A stretch of 64,000 nt of DNA, taken from assembly GCA_010604095.1 (NCBI GenBank), contig JAABLG010000006.1:1-64000 (forward strand). The letters are read 5' to 3'. This document shows, in pieces, positions 19,470-28,368 of this stretch; the stretch's first letter is position 1; every line of letters starts with the position of its first letter. Both the position numbers and the translations under genes were made by a program. Below the pieces are notes generated by a model. The model was not told the origin of the DNA, searched no databases, and saw nothing but the letters and a program-made list of their open reading frames with translations. The DNA comes from Streptococcus vestibularis. Lineage in GTDB: Bacteria > Bacillota > Bacilli > Lactobacillales > Streptococcaceae.

Positions 19470-20257
19470 TGACCTATACTTCTCTCAAATCTCCAGAAAA
19501 TCGTGACTACACCTACGACCTAAATGTTGCCCACCTTTATGGTAATCTGCTCAATACCTACGGGGACAATGGTAATGTCCTTATGATCAAATATGTGGGG
19601 GAAAAACTTGGTGCTAAAATGACCTTCGACATCGTTTCTGTTGGGGACGACTTTGACAAAGATCACTACGACATGGTCTTCTTTGGAGGTGGTCAAGACT
19701 ACGAACAATCCATCGTTGCCAAAGACCTACCATCTAAACGTGACGCTATTGATCAATTCATCCAAGATAATAAGGTCATCCTAGCCATCTGCGGTGGTTT
19801 CCAACTTCTTGGACAATATTACATCCAAGCTAACGGGGTTCGCATTGACGGCATTGGTGTCATGGGCCACTACACCCTCAATCAAGAAAATAACCGTTAC
19901 ATCGGTGACATCAAGATTCATAACGAAGAATTCGATGAAACATATTATGGCTTTGAAAATCACCAAGGACGTACCTTCCTTTCGGATGACGAGAAACCAC
20001 TTGGGAAGGTGGTCTACGGTAATGGTAACAATAAGGAAGATGGTTCCGAGGGTGTTCACTACAAGAATGTTTATGGTAGCTACTTCCACGGCCCAATTCT
20101 TTCTCGTAATGCCAACCTCGCATACCGACTGGTAACTACAGCTCTTCGAAACAAATATGGCCAGAACATTTCACTGCCAAGTTATGATGACATTCTCTCA
20201 AGCGAGGTAGCTGAAGAGTATGCAGATACTAAATCAAAAGCAGAATTCGAAAAGTAA
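19469..20257 (+). CDS. gatD: Lipid II isoglutaminyl synthase, glutaminase subunit GatD
   Basis: 262 residues, a CobB/CobQ-type class I glutamine amidotransferase. The nucleophile is Cys108 in [18 protein letters not shown] forms the oxyanion region, and the catalytic His is in GSYFHGPIL (about 212). It releases ammonia from glutamine for MurT. The start overlaps the murT stop by one base, so the two subunits are coupled. A strong terminator follows. Confidence 0.95.
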   Translation: MTYTSLKSPENRDYTYDLNVAHLYGNLLNTYGDNGNVLMIKYVGEKLGAKMTFDIVSVGDDFDKDHYDMVFFGGGQDYEQSIVAKDLPSKRDAIDQFIQDNKVILAICGGFQLLGQYYIQANGVRIDGIGVMGHYTLNQENNRYIGDIKIHNEEFDETYYGFENHQGRTFLSDDEKPLGKVVYGNGNNKEDGSEGVHYKNVYGSYFHGPILSRNANLAYRLVTTALRNKYGQNISLPSYDDILSSEVAEEYADTKSKAEFEK

Positions 20258-20271
20258 GTCTTCTACATATC

Positions 20272-20303
20272 AAAATAGCGAAGCTGATTGGCTTCGCTAT
20301 TTT
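20272..20303 (+). terminator. Terminator between gatD and mprF (bidirectional)
   Basis: Perfect 13-bp stem (20272-20284, 20291-20303) with a 6-nt loop and T/A tails on both sides; it serves gatD on the plus strand and mprF on the minus strand. Confidence 0.88.
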
Positions 20304-20313
20304 CATGTTATCT

Positions 20314-22869
20314 CTATTTCCAAAGACGTCTTTTCTTCATTCTGTCTTCAATTTTACGATTATCAATCCTTAGAATAGCAATCATATCAAACAAGAGCCA
20401 GGTTCTTTTTGGATAGACAATATATTTTGGAGACCAGATTGGAGAGAATTTTTCCTTATAACGTTGGAGGCCACTGAAAGAGTAAAAACGCTGTGCAAAA
20501 ACATAAACCAGATTGGCAACCTTTTCCTCTAAGAAACTATCTTCTTCAGTACCAACGTTGGCTAGGGGAGCCATTCCCATATCAAAGTACTGCTTGCCTT
20601 CTGCTTGGAAGTATTGGAAGAGTTTGACAAAGAGGTAGTCCATAATGCCTTCAGGTGCCTTTTCAAAGTCATATCGCATGAGGTCAATCGTGGCCACTCG
20701 TTTATTTTTGGTTGGCATGATATTGGCAAAGGCAACAATTTCGCCTGCTTCACTTTCAACAATGGCAATCGGCGCTTGTTGCAGATAGGCTTCATCGAAG
20801 AAACCAAGAGAGAAACCTTTCTCCTTACGACCATTAAGCCAAACATCTGAGACAGCTCTCATTTCCTGCATTTGAGTCTCTGAAAATGGCGGTTGAAGCA
20901 ATTTAAATTGGAAACCAGCTTTTTCCACGCGATTAGTCGGTTTACGGAATTTCTTACCATGCTTTCCTTCAACCGAAAACGTCGTCAAGTCAACCATAGC
21001 ATTTTCCCCAAACTTCATGAAGTCAAATCCATAGTCATGAAGCATGAGGGTAATGCTTTCATCTGCCTCATAAAATAGGGCTTGCAGATTCCAATCAGAT
21101 AAAGCGCTTAGAAAGGCTTCCCATGCTGGTCGATAATAATCTTCATTCCCAATCGGATTTCCCATAACCACGCACTTGTTACTGGTTTGAGCGAATTGGA
21201 AAACTACTTGGTCCTGTCCATCAACACGATACCAAAAGAGGTGTTTGTCATGTAGGTAAGCCAAAGCACTTTCTGATGCACCTCCATATTTTGACAAAAG
21301 AGCTGTAAAACGTTCATCATCCATTTTTTGACCGAAAGTCTTACGAGGTGCCAAAATTTTCAAGAGCCCCCAAACAATGGTTGCAATGATGACAGCTGCC
21401 AATAAAATATTAAACCAGATATGGATAAAATGTCCAAGAACATCACGGCTCTTCGGTGGCAAGAGATGAGACCAGAAGCCATTTCCCCCTAAAACAAGGA
21501 GAACCAAAATAGTAAAGGCAAGAAAGAGGAAATCTTTAGTCTTATCTTCCCAGCTATACACAAAATAACGATGGATCAATTTCTTTCTGATAATTAGCAC
21601 AATCACCAAAGAAAGTGAAATCAAGAAGGTCATGGCCCAGGAAATGCCATTAAGATTGACATAAATCAAGGCTAAGACAAAGGTTAATAAAGAGGCAGGA
21701 AATGCTCCCTTAACCCGACGCTTAATGAGACGAGCCATGAAAATAAAGAGGGTTCCAAATAAAATACTTGGGAACTGCCAAATCAACTGTTCCTGAATTG
21801 GATCAAATCGGTTAATCAAATAGACATAAGCCAACCGATCTGGAATTAAAGCTGACAAAATCAAGAAGATTCCCAAAAAACGCAAGAGATAGACCAAGAA
21901 ACGGTATAGGCTCCCTGCAAATACCCGTGAAGAAACCCTAAAGTACTTATCGTTAATACGTCCTCCCATGTGTTTGAAAAAGAAGACAACTCCCAATAAG
22001 AATGGAATGACATAGTAAGTCAAACGATAAAGTAAGAGCAAGCTAACCGCCATGGCATTACTAACACCCATGGATGTCAAACCAGTAATGACAATAAGAT
22101 CAAAACTACCAATCCCTCCTGGAATCATTGAGAAAATACCAATGATAACAGCTAGCAGGTAGAGCGGAATCAGATTGTAAAGATGAACATGTAATCCCAT
22201 CAAATAGGCGACACTGACAAAGCTCCCAAGAGCAGTTCCCCACTCAGCTGTAGAAGCCAAAAGAAGACTTAGCCTCGTTTTCAAAGGTACCTGCCCAAAA
22301 TAGGCCAACTTTTCCCGACTGGAAATAAAGAAAATAAAGGGCAAATAAAGGAAAATCCCTAACAAAAGCAGCCAATACTTTCTTAAATCTGGACTCAGAG
22401 GAAGAAACCAAAAACTAACAAATACCAAGCCACTCAAGAGTGACAATCCCGACATAAAGTAAGGCAATAAACGTGACAGTGCTTTAATACCCGTCTTTTC
22501 CTGCCCATCCTCAGAATAGAAAGAATACCGTAAACCGACATCAACCAAACCAGCAAAACCAGCCAGGTTATTAATCGTATTAACCGCCCAACTCGTCTCT
22601 AAAATATAGGGTTTGGAATAATCCGTCTCTAACTCCTTATTCAGGATTAAATCATAAAACAACATGGGGAGTACGGCGACTAACCCAATTATAATCATGA
22701 GAATAAGGTGCCAAATAGACAAGCCTGACAGAGCCGATTCTAACGATTCTAATGTAATGGTTCGCTTCAACCGGACCAGTTCAATAACGACAAGAACCGT
22801 AATTGAGATAAAGAAGATGGATTTGATTGCTGTTTTTAAAGGTTGTAATCTCTCCAAAAGACTCTTCAT
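20314..22869 (-). CDS. mprF: MprF-like phosphatidylglycerol lysyltransferase/flippase
   Basis: 851 residues. The N-terminal half (about 1-500) is a multi-helix flippase domain with the characteristic PGGIGSFDLIVI segment. The C-terminal half (about 535-851) is the cytoplasmic DUF2156 aminoacyl-transferase domain, with MGNPIGNEDYYRPA and FDMGMAPLANVG. MprF proteins add lysine or alanine from tRNA to phosphatidylglycerol and expose it outside, lowering surface negative charge and raising resistance to cationic peptides. The amino acid used is not readable here. The ATG overlaps the hydrolase stop by four bases. Confidence 0.9.
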   Translation of the reverse strand: MKSLLERLQPLKTAIKSIFFISITVLVVIELVRLKRTITLESLESALSGLSIWHLILMIIIGLVAVLPMLFYDLILNKELETDYSKPYILETSWAVNTINNLAGFAGLVDVGLRYSFYSEDGQEKTGIKALSRLLPYFMSGLSLLSGLVFVSFWFLPLSPDLRKYWLLLLGIFLYLPFIFFISSREKLAYFGQVPLKTRLSLLLASTAEWGTALGSFVSVAYLMGLHVHLYNLIPLYLLAVIIGIFSMIPGGIGSFDLIVITGLTSMGVSNAMAVSLLLLYRLTYYVIPFLLGVVFFFKHMGGRINDKYFRVSSRVFAGSLYRFLVYLLRFLGIFLILSALIPDRLAYVYLINRFDPIQEQLIWQFPSILFGTLFIFMARLIKRRVKGAFPASLLTFVLALIYVNLNGISWAMTFLISLSLVIVLIIRKKLIHRYFVYSWEDKTKDFLFLAFTILVLLVLGGNGFWSHLLPPKSRDVLGHFIHIWFNILLAAVIIATIVWGLLKILAPRKTFGQKMDDERFTALLSKYGGASESALAYLHDKHLFWYRVDGQDQVVFQFAQTSNKCVVMGNPIGNEDYYRPAWEAFLSALSDWNLQALFYEADESITLMLHDYGFDFMKFGENAMVDLTTFSVEGKHGKKFRKPTNRVEKAGFQFKLLQPPFSETQMQEMRAVSDVWLNGRKEKGFSLGFFDEAYLQQAPIAIVESEAGEIVAFANIMPTKNKRVATIDLMRYDFEKAPEGIMDYLFVKLFQYFQAEGKQYFDMGMAPLANVGTEEDSFLEEKVANLVYVFAQRFYSFSGLQRYKEKFSPIWSPKYIVYPKRTWLLFDMIAILRIDNRKIEDRMKKRRLWK

Positions 22870-23585
22870 GCCACCACCTCTTTTCGACTAATTCTCACTA
22901 AATCACGAATCATTTGATTAAAGACCTTGTATTTTCGTTGAGCTAAACGGTGTCCTTGCCGACGCTCAACATACAGCTTATGAATCGGAAAGAGTTCCGA
23001 AATCTCTTTGGAATGCCTAAAACTAATAACATCCCTTTGCCCCATAACCACCCAAACAGGATAGGGTGCCTTGTGTAATTGCTCCCTATCCAAGGGTAAA
23101 TCATGCAACATGAGACCTGTTACTTTTGCCATAATATCCATTTTAGCTGAAAATGGCGATAAGGCCTTCAAACAAAGATATTGTAAATGAACCAAGAATC
23201 TAGAGCGTCTAGTCAAACCATTAAAGGTCATGTTACCCGCATTCAGTAAGAGACCCGCAATCCGGTCAGGAAAGCGACTAGCATAAACCATAGCTAGATT
23301 GGCCCCATCACTGTGACCAACAAACAAGGCCTTTTTGATATTTAAAAATTGCAAAATTTCCTCCAAATCGGCAGCCATCTGTTCAAAGGTCATCTTAACA
23401 CTCTGACGACTGGATCTACCGTGATTACGACTATCAATAAAAATTAAGCGATAGTCTCGATATAGAATTCCTTGCTTAGCAAAGTAGTTTCCAGACAAAT
23501 TATTGCCATGTAAAAAGACAATTGGAAAACCCTTACCAAGATCCCGATAATAGATGATTTGACCATCTTTAACTTTGAATTCCAT
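22866..23585 (-). CDS. Alpha/beta hydrolase
   Basis: 239 residues, a compact alpha/beta hydrolase. The oxyanion loop is LHGNNLSG (about 25-32), the nucleophile is Ser92 in VGHSDGAN, and the acid and base are probably Asp in MGQRDVIS and His in RRQGHRLA. Substrate unknown. It overlaps mprF by four bases and both share one promoter, so a role with membrane lipid or aminoacyl-lipid turnover is a reasonable inference only. Confidence 0.82.
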   Translation of the reverse strand: MEFKVKDGQIIYYRDLGKGFPIVFLHGNNLSGNYFAKQGILYRDYRLIFIDSRNHGRSSRQSVKMTFEQMAADLEEILQFLNIKKALFVGHSDGANLAMVYASRFPDRIAGLLLNAGNMTFNGLTRRSRFLVHLQYLCLKALSPFSAKMDIMAKVTGLMLHDLPLDREQLHKAPYPVWVVMGQRDVISFRHSKEISELFPIHKLYVERRQGHRLAQRKYKVFNQMIRDLVRISRKEVVA

Positions 23586-23716
23586 AATATTACCTACCTT
23601 TTCACTACCGTATTCTTATACGATGATTAGTCTTATAAGGCATAAGGTCCGATACCATAAAACAAGGTGCTCAGACCCTCTCATTCCATTATAACACTTC
23701 CCTTAGGTAAGAGTCA
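23586..23716 (-). promoter_or_regulatory. Promoter and long leader of the hydrolase-mprF operon
   Basis: Minus strand: -35-like TGACTC (23711-23716), 17-bp spacer, extended -10 TGT-TATAAT (hexamer 23688-23693). The leader is about 95 nt and contains a CGTAT / ATACG hairpin just before the Shine-Dalgarno and a GGTC / GACC pairing further up. No known riboswitch was recognised. Confidence 0.5.
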
Positions 23717-23738
23717 GAATATTTGTGCATTTTCTGCA

Positions 23739-23762
23739 AAAAAGAAAAAGCCTTTTCAGGCT
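23739..23762 (-). terminator. Terminator-like hairpin, copy 1 of a 24-bp direct repeat
   Basis: AAGCCT-GAAA-AGGCTT stem followed by TTTCTTTTT on the minus strand. The 24-bp sequence is identical to 24214-24237. Confidence 0.75.
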
Positions 23763-23782
23763 TCTATAAATAAAATCTTTTT

Positions 23783-23882
23783 GAGACTTCCCTTAAGTGA
23801 GTACGGACGTCAGCGACCTTCTTCGAAGTTCCATGACTAATTCTATAATGATTCAACCACTTTTCTCACAACAGGAAGTCTC
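23783..23882. repeat. Structured repeat element (copy 2)
   Basis: Shares the core of the 8.8-kb element: AGTGAG, GACGTCAGCGACC and CCATGACTAA. It is closed by a different, perfect 9-bp stem GAGACTTCC / GGAAGTCTC (23783-23791, 23874-23882) and GTGAG / CTCAC (23797-23801, 23865-23869), with an inner GTCA / TGAC hairpin. The second and third inner hairpins of copy 1 are degenerate here. Confidence 0.55.
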
Positions 23883-23934
23883 GTCTAGCTTTCTTCGATT
23901 GTTTTACGAAGAAATTATTTGTATTTCTTGTATT

Positions 23935-24207
23935 CTATGCATGCATTAAATAACTACCACCTTCACCAAAATCAAATGTAAAATCAATTGCTGTATTCAT
24001 ATCTTCTGTATAAGAAGCAGTGGTTACTACGGTATTCTCTTCATTATCATATTTTGTTTTCTCAGAAATTTGATGATTTTGAGTATCTAAAATATAAAAA
24101 TTTTTATAATCATGAAAATCAATTTCATATGCAAGATGGTTTTTATTATAATCATCTATATTTACTAAAGACACTTTTTGATTATTTGGGTAAATAATTA
24201 AATGGCA
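23935..24207 (-). pseudogene. Low-GC truncated coding fragment, unknown
   Basis: An open frame of about 90 codons ends at 23935 and begins right after an in-frame TAG (24208-24210). The only standard starts are internal; a GTG at 24172-24174 would give a 79-residue acidic, Tyr/Asn/Asp-rich protein ending GGSYLMHA. No Shine-Dalgarno or promoter is evident. It is much more AT-rich than its neighbours and lies between two identical 24-bp terminator copies, so it reads as a 5'-truncated remnant of an imported gene. I do not recognise the family. Confidence 0.45.
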
Positions 24208-24213
24208 CTATTC

Positions 24214-24237
24214 AAAAAGAAAAAGCCTTTTCAGGCT
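24214..24237 (-). terminator. Terminator of the YiaAB gene, copy 2 of the 24-bp repeat
   Basis: AGCCT-GAAA-AGGCT stem followed by TTTTTCTTTTTG on the minus strand, seven bases past the YiaAB stop codon. Identical over 24 bp to 23739-23762. Confidence 0.8.
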
Positions 24238-24244
24238 CCTCCTC

Positions 24245-24505
24245 TTATTGTTCGAAAGTTTGTTGGGCGATGAGTTTGTTATAGTTTTCTTCATCTTCTT
24301 GATTATCACGGACAACCTTAGATACTGTAAAGGAAGATGAAATCAAGCCAACACATCCCATGAGGTAGTAACCCTTAACCATCAAAGGCTCTTTAAGGGT
24401 ATAGAGGCCTACCAACATCAAGATTACAAAGAAGGCAAATGATCCCCAAGCCATCATGTTGAAAGATGTTGTGTTACGATACACTTTTTTCTTTACTTTG
24501 TTCAT
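24245..24505 (-). CDS. YiaAB two-helix domain membrane protein
   Basis: 86 residues. Two hydrophobic helices (about 17-36 and 43-62) are joined by a short loop, with the pattern FNMMAWGSF...GLYTLKEPLMVKGYYLMG that marks the YiaA/YiaB two-helix family. Basic residues before helix 1 and acidic ones after helix 2 suggest both termini are cytoplasmic. Function unknown. It is a single-gene unit with its own promoter and terminator. Confidence 0.8.
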   Translation of the reverse strand: MNKVKKKVYRNTTSFNMMAWGSFAFFVILMLVGLYTLKEPLMVKGYYLMGCVGLISSSFTVSKVVRDNQEDEENYNKLIAQQTFEQ

Positions 24506-24535
24506 AAAGCTAGTCTCCTTTTATATACTAAGACC

Positions 24536-24564
24536 ATTATACCAACAATGTAAGCCTTTCACAA
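24536..24564 (-). promoter_or_regulatory. Promoter of the YiaAB gene
   Basis: Minus strand: -35 TTGTGA (24559-24564), 17-bp spacer, extended -10 TGG-TATAAT (hexamer 24536-24541). Confidence 0.7.
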
Positions 24565-24583
24565 CTCAAAACATGAAAAGGCT
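24553..24583 (-). terminator. Weak terminator after the ABC-F gene
   Basis: AGCCTTTTCA / TGAAAGGCT arms with one bulge and no proper T tract; it overlaps the YiaAB -35 region. Confidence 0.35.
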
Positions 24584-24594
24584 CTCATATTTCC

Positions 24595-26514
24595 TTAACC
24601 TTCCAATTGTTCTGATAAGTCGCTCCACTCTTCCATCAGAGCCTCTTGATTGACTGATAACTCATCCAGCTCTTTCTGCAAGTCAGATAATTCCGCCACG
24701 TCATTGGTTTCAAGCATGGCAGCAGAGATTTCCTCCAAGCGTTCTTCAATGGTCTCTAGCTCGTTTTCAATTTGTTCAATGCGTCGGCTTAGTTTACGCA
24801 TCTCTTTCTGATTGACTTTTTGAGCTTGATAATCATTAGCACCTGCCGAAGCTACTTGAACCTCTTCTTGTCCTTGATTTTCTTCCGCCTCAAGTCGTGC
24901 CAACTCTTCAAGCTCAGCCTTCTTCTCAAGATAATAATCATAATCCCCAAGATAAATGGTTGCCCCATCCTCAGAAATTTCCATCACTTTAGTGGCCACA
25001 CGGTTGATAAAGTAACGGTCATGGCTGACAAAGAGAAGCGTTCCATCAAAGTCAATAAGGGCATTTTCCAAGACTTCCTTGCTATCAATGTCCAAGTGGT
25101 TGGTCGGTTCATCCAGAATCAGGAAGTTATTGTTTTCCATTGATAGTTTGGCTAGGAGCAGGCGAGCCTTCTCCCCACCAGAAAGCATGGAAACCGACTT
25201 TTTGACGTCATCACCTGAGAAGAGAAAAGCACCCAGACGGTTACGAATCTCAACTTCAGGAGTGGTTGCAAAATCATTCCACAACTCATCAAGGACAGTA
25301 TTTGAGGGCGTCAAGGCAGATTGGGTTTGATCATAATAACCTACTTCAACATTGGCACCATAGGTCGACGTTCCCTTGATAAAAGGCAATTGCCCCACTA
25401 CCGACTTGATAAAGGTCGTTTTGCCAATACCATTAGGCCCTACAATGGCAATGGCATCCATCTTCTTAACATCCAGAGAAATAGGCTCCGAAAGAATCTC
25501 ATCATCGTAACCAATGGCAGCATCCCTAACTGTCAAGACCACATTCCCGGAGACCTTGTCCGCATGGAAAGTCATATTGGCTGACTTTTGGCCTTCTGTT
25601 GGCTTATCCAGTCTTTCCATTTTCTCAAGTTGTTTACGACGGGCCTGGGCACGCTTGGTTGTAGAGGCACGGACAATATTACGATTAACAAAGTCCTCCA
25701 GCTTAGCAATTTCTTTTTGTTGCTTTTCGAAGTTTTTGGCTTCAGTGGCCAACTTTTCAGCCTTGAGATCCATGAATGTTGAATAGTTTCCGACATAACG
25801 ATCCAAGCTATGTTTGGTCAAATCTAGGGTTACTGTCGCTACCTTATCCAAAAAATAACGGTCGTGACTGACAATGATTAGAGCACCCTGATAATTAACT
25901 AGGTAATTCTCCAACCAGGCGATAGTTTCGATATCCAAGTGGTTAGTCGGTTCATCCAGTACCAAAAGTTCAGGCTTCTCTAGCAACATTTTAGCCAAGG
26001 CCAGGCGGGTATTCTGTCCTCCAGAAAGATCTGAAATAGGCATCTCCCACATGCTTTCATCAAACTTGAAACCATTGAGAATGGCTCTGATATCAGATTC
26101 GTAAGTAAAACCACCTCTTTGTCTGAAATCCTCGGAAAGGCGATCATAGTCGGTCATTAGCTTGTCCAAGTCTGCCCCAGTCAACTCAGCCATCTTCATT
26201 TCCATGTCACGCAGACGTTTTTCATCGGCACGAAGACTGGCAAAAACATTTAACATTTCAGCGTAAATGGTATTGCTAGACTCAAAACGACTATCCTGAG
26301 CCAGATAAGACAGGTTCAAATCACGTTTCGTATTAATCTCACCACTTGTCGGCGCTTCCTCTCCAACTAGGATTTTCAATAAGGTTGATTTCCCAGCACC
26401 GTTACGTCCAACAAGGGCAATACGATCTCGCTCATCCACCTGAATATTAATATTATCAAAGAGCACATCTCCTGAAAAAGAGCGCTCTATTTTGTTTCCT
26501 TGTAAAATAATCAT
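24595..26514 (-). CDS. ABC-F family ATPase (translation factor type)
   Basis: 639 residues, two ABC domains on one chain and no membrane domain. Walker A GRNGAGKST (about 37) and GPNGIGKTT (about 347); signatures DLSGGQNTRLALAK and MLSGGEKARLLLAK; two DEPTNHLD Walker B motifs. A charged P-site-tRNA-interaction linker lies between the domains (about 240-310) and a C-terminal coiled coil at about 545-639. ABC-F proteins act on stalled or antibiotic-bound ribosomes; this length and C-terminus fit housekeeping YdiF/Uup-like types. The -10 lies nine bases before the ATG, so the leader is only 2-3 nt. Confidence 0.88.
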   Translation of the reverse strand: MIILQGNKIERSFSGDVLFDNINIQVDERDRIALVGRNGAGKSTLLKILVGEEAPTSGEINTKRDLNLSYLAQDSRFESSNTIYAEMLNVFASLRADEKRLRDMEMKMAELTGADLDKLMTDYDRLSEDFRQRGGFTYESDIRAILNGFKFDESMWEMPISDLSGGQNTRLALAKMLLEKPELLVLDEPTNHLDIETIAWLENYLVNYQGALIIVSHDRYFLDKVATVTLDLTKHSLDRYVGNYSTFMDLKAEKLATEAKNFEKQQKEIAKLEDFVNRNIVRASTTKRAQARRKQLEKMERLDKPTEGQKSANMTFHADKVSGNVVLTVRDAAIGYDDEILSEPISLDVKKMDAIAIVGPNGIGKTTFIKSVVGQLPFIKGTSTYGANVEVGYYDQTQSALTPSNTVLDELWNDFATTPEVEIRNRLGAFLFSGDDVKKSVSMLSGGEKARLLLAKLSMENNNFLILDEPTNHLDIDSKEVLENALIDFDGTLLFVSHDRYFINRVATKVMEISEDGATIYLGDYDYYLEKKAELEELARLEAEENQGQEEVQVASAGANDYQAQKVNQKEMRKLSRRIEQIENELETIEERLEEISAAMLETNDVAELSDLQKELDELSVNQEALMEEWSDLSEQLEG

Positions 26515-26523
26515 AATGTTTTA

Positions 26524-26532
26524 ATTATACCA
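26524..26532 (-). promoter_or_regulatory. Extended -10 of the ABC-F gene fused to the udk terminator
   Basis: TGG-TATAAT on the minus strand (hexamer 26524-26529), two bases after the T run of the udk terminator and nine bases before the ABC-F ATG. Confidence 0.6.
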
Positions 26533-26558
26533 AAAAAGCCAAGCTCTTGCTTAGGCTT
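26532..26558 (-). terminator. Terminator of udk, stem starting inside its stop codon region
   Basis: AAGCC-T-AAGC / GCTT-GGCTT stem (26536-26558) followed by six T on the minus strand. The 5' arm includes the last udk codons and the stop codon. Confidence 0.7.
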
Positions 26559-27186
26559 CCTTACTTTCTTTCAAGATGCTTGCTACCTTAGTATTTATCA
26601 AATCGATAGCAACAGTATTTGTGACACCTTCAGGAATGACCACATCCGCATAACGTTTCGTAGGCTCGATAAACTGGTGGTACATGGGTTTTACAACACT
26701 GATATATTGCTCAATAATACTATCCAAGCTACGACCACGTTCTTCCATATCACGCTTGATACGGCGAATAATACGAATGTCATCATCAGTATCTACAAAG
26801 AGCTTGATATCCATCAAATCACGCAAGCGTTTATCCTCAAGTACTAGAATCCCTTCAACGATGAAAACATCCTGAGGCTCCTGACGATAAGTCTTGGCAC
26901 TACGAGTGTGTTGCGTATAATCATAAATCGGAATATCCACCGGACGCCCAGCAATCAACTCATTGATATGTTCAATCATGAGATCTGTATCAAAGGCAAA
27001 GGGATGGTCATAGTTAGTTGACACACGCTCCTCAAAAGTCAAATGAGACTGATCCTTATAGTACGAGTCATGTTCAATCATGGCAATTTTTTCATCTGGA
27101 AAATTGGATAAAATGGCACGAGAAACACTGGTCTTACCACCACCAGAGCCACCCGTAACCCCAATAATAATCGGTTTTTTAGGCAT
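26551..27186 (-). CDS. udk: Uridine kinase
   Basis: 211 residues. The P-loop [12 protein letters not shown] is at about 9-20, EHDSYYKDQ at about 38 is the uridine-binding segment, and YDHPFAFD and [11 protein letters not shown] follow. It phosphorylates uridine and cytidine in pyrimidine salvage. The gene ends in a terminator that overlaps its stop codon. Confidence 0.95.
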   Translation of the reverse strand: MPKKPIIIGVTGGSGGGKTSVSRAILSNFPDEKIAMIEHDSYYKDQSHLTFEERVSTNYDHPFAFDTDLMIEHINELIAGRPVDIPIYDYTQHTRSAKTYRQEPQDVFIVEGILVLEDKRLRDLMDIKLFVDTDDDIRIIRRIKRDMEERGRSLDSIIEQYISVVKPMYHQFIEPTKRYADVVIPEGVTNTVAIDLINTKVASILKESKEA

Positions 27187-27236
27187 GGTAAATTCCTATC
27201 TAATAGAGTCTTTCTCATCTATTCTACACTAAATCA

Positions 27237-27245
27237 TGATATAAT
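27237..27245 (+). promoter_or_regulatory. Extended -10 promoter of the helicase gene
   Basis: TGA-TATAAT (hexamer 27240-27245), giving a leader of about 26 nt without a clear Shine-Dalgarno. No strong -35. Confidence 0.5.
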
Positions 27246-27277
27246 AAAAGCAAATCCATATAGAAAATGAGACTTTT

Positions 27278-28360
27278 ATGTTTACAAACTTTCCTGAACA
27301 ATGGCAAGACCTCCTTAAAGAAAAAGGAATCACAACAGAAACTGCCATTCAAAAAGAACTCTTTGCACCAATTACAGAAGGGGACAATGTTTTGGGTATC
27401 AGCCCAACTGGAACAGGTAAGACTCTGGCCTACCTCCTCCCACTTCTCCTTTCTCTAAAGCCAAAAAAAGCTCAGCAATTGCTTATCCTAGCACCCAATT
27501 CTGAGCTTGCTGGACAAATTTTTGATGTGACCAAACAATGGGCTGAGCCACTAGGGATTACTGCTCAACTCTTCCTTTCTGGCTCTAGCCAAAAACGCCA
27601 GATTGAACGTCTGAAGAAAGGACCAGAAATTCTTATCGGAACCCCTGGTCGTGTCTTCGAACTGATTAAACTCAAAAAAATCAAGATGATGAACGTCAAC
27701 ACCATCATCCTTGATGAATTTGATGAGCTTCTTAGTGATAGCCAATACCATTTCGTAACAAAAATCAGCCACCATGTCCCTCGTGACCATCAAATGATCT
27801 ACATTTCAGCGACTAACAAAATTGACGATCAAGATCTTGTGGAAAATACTATTGTTTATGACTTATCTGACCAAAAACTTGACACCATTAAACATTATTA
27901 TATCAGTGTTGATAAACGTCACCGTGTCGAACTTCTTCGTAAGTTCTCCAATATTCCTGACTTCCGTGGTCTTGTATTTTTCAACAGTCTTTCTGACCTT
28001 GGCGCTACCGAAGAGCGCCTTCAATTTAATGGGGCTTCAGCAGTATCACTTGCCAGTGATATTAATGTCAAATTCCGTAAAGTTATCTTGGAAAAATTCA
28101 AAAATCATGAGATTTCACTTTTACTAGGAACTGATTTATTGGCACGAGGAATCGATATTGAAAAGCTTGAAGTGGTCATCAACTTCGATATTCCTCGAAA
28201 TCGGGAAGCCTACACTCACCGTGCAGGACGTACTGGTCGTATGGGAAATGAAGGTAGTGTCATCAGCTTAGTAACCCATCCAGAAGATCTCAAAAAACTT
28301 AAAAAATTCGCCAAAGTTTCAGAACTGGTTCTGAAAAACCAAGAACTTCACGAAAAATAA
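27278..28360 (+). CDS. DEAD-box-family RNA helicase (DEFD variant)
   Basis: 360 residues, a minimal two-RecA-domain helicase. Q-motif region TETAIQKELF, motif I SPTGTGKT (42-49), motif Ib TPGR, motif II LDEFDE (DEFD in place of DEAD), motif III SATNK (variant of SAT), motif V DLLARGID and motif VI HRAGRTGR. There is no C-terminal RNA-binding extension. It probably remodels RNA or ribosome precursors in the cytoplasm. Single-gene unit on the plus strand with a terminator behind it. Confidence 0.9.
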   Translation: MFTNFPEQWQDLLKEKGITTETAIQKELFAPITEGDNVLGISPTGTGKTLAYLLPLLLSLKPKKAQQLLILAPNSELAGQIFDVTKQWAEPLGITAQLFLSGSSQKRQIERLKKGPEILIGTPGRVFELIKLKKIKMMNVNTIILDEFDELLSDSQYHFVTKISHHVPRDHQMIYISATNKIDDQDLVENTIVYDLSDQKLDTIKHYYISVDKRHRVELLRKFSNIPDFRGLVFFNSLSDLGATEERLQFNGASAVSLASDINVKFRKVILEKFKNHEISLLLGTDLLARGIDIEKLEVVINFDIPRNREAYTHRAGRTGRMGNEGSVISLVTHPEDLKKLKKFAKVSELVLKNQELHEK

Positions 28361-28368
28361 GGCATGAC

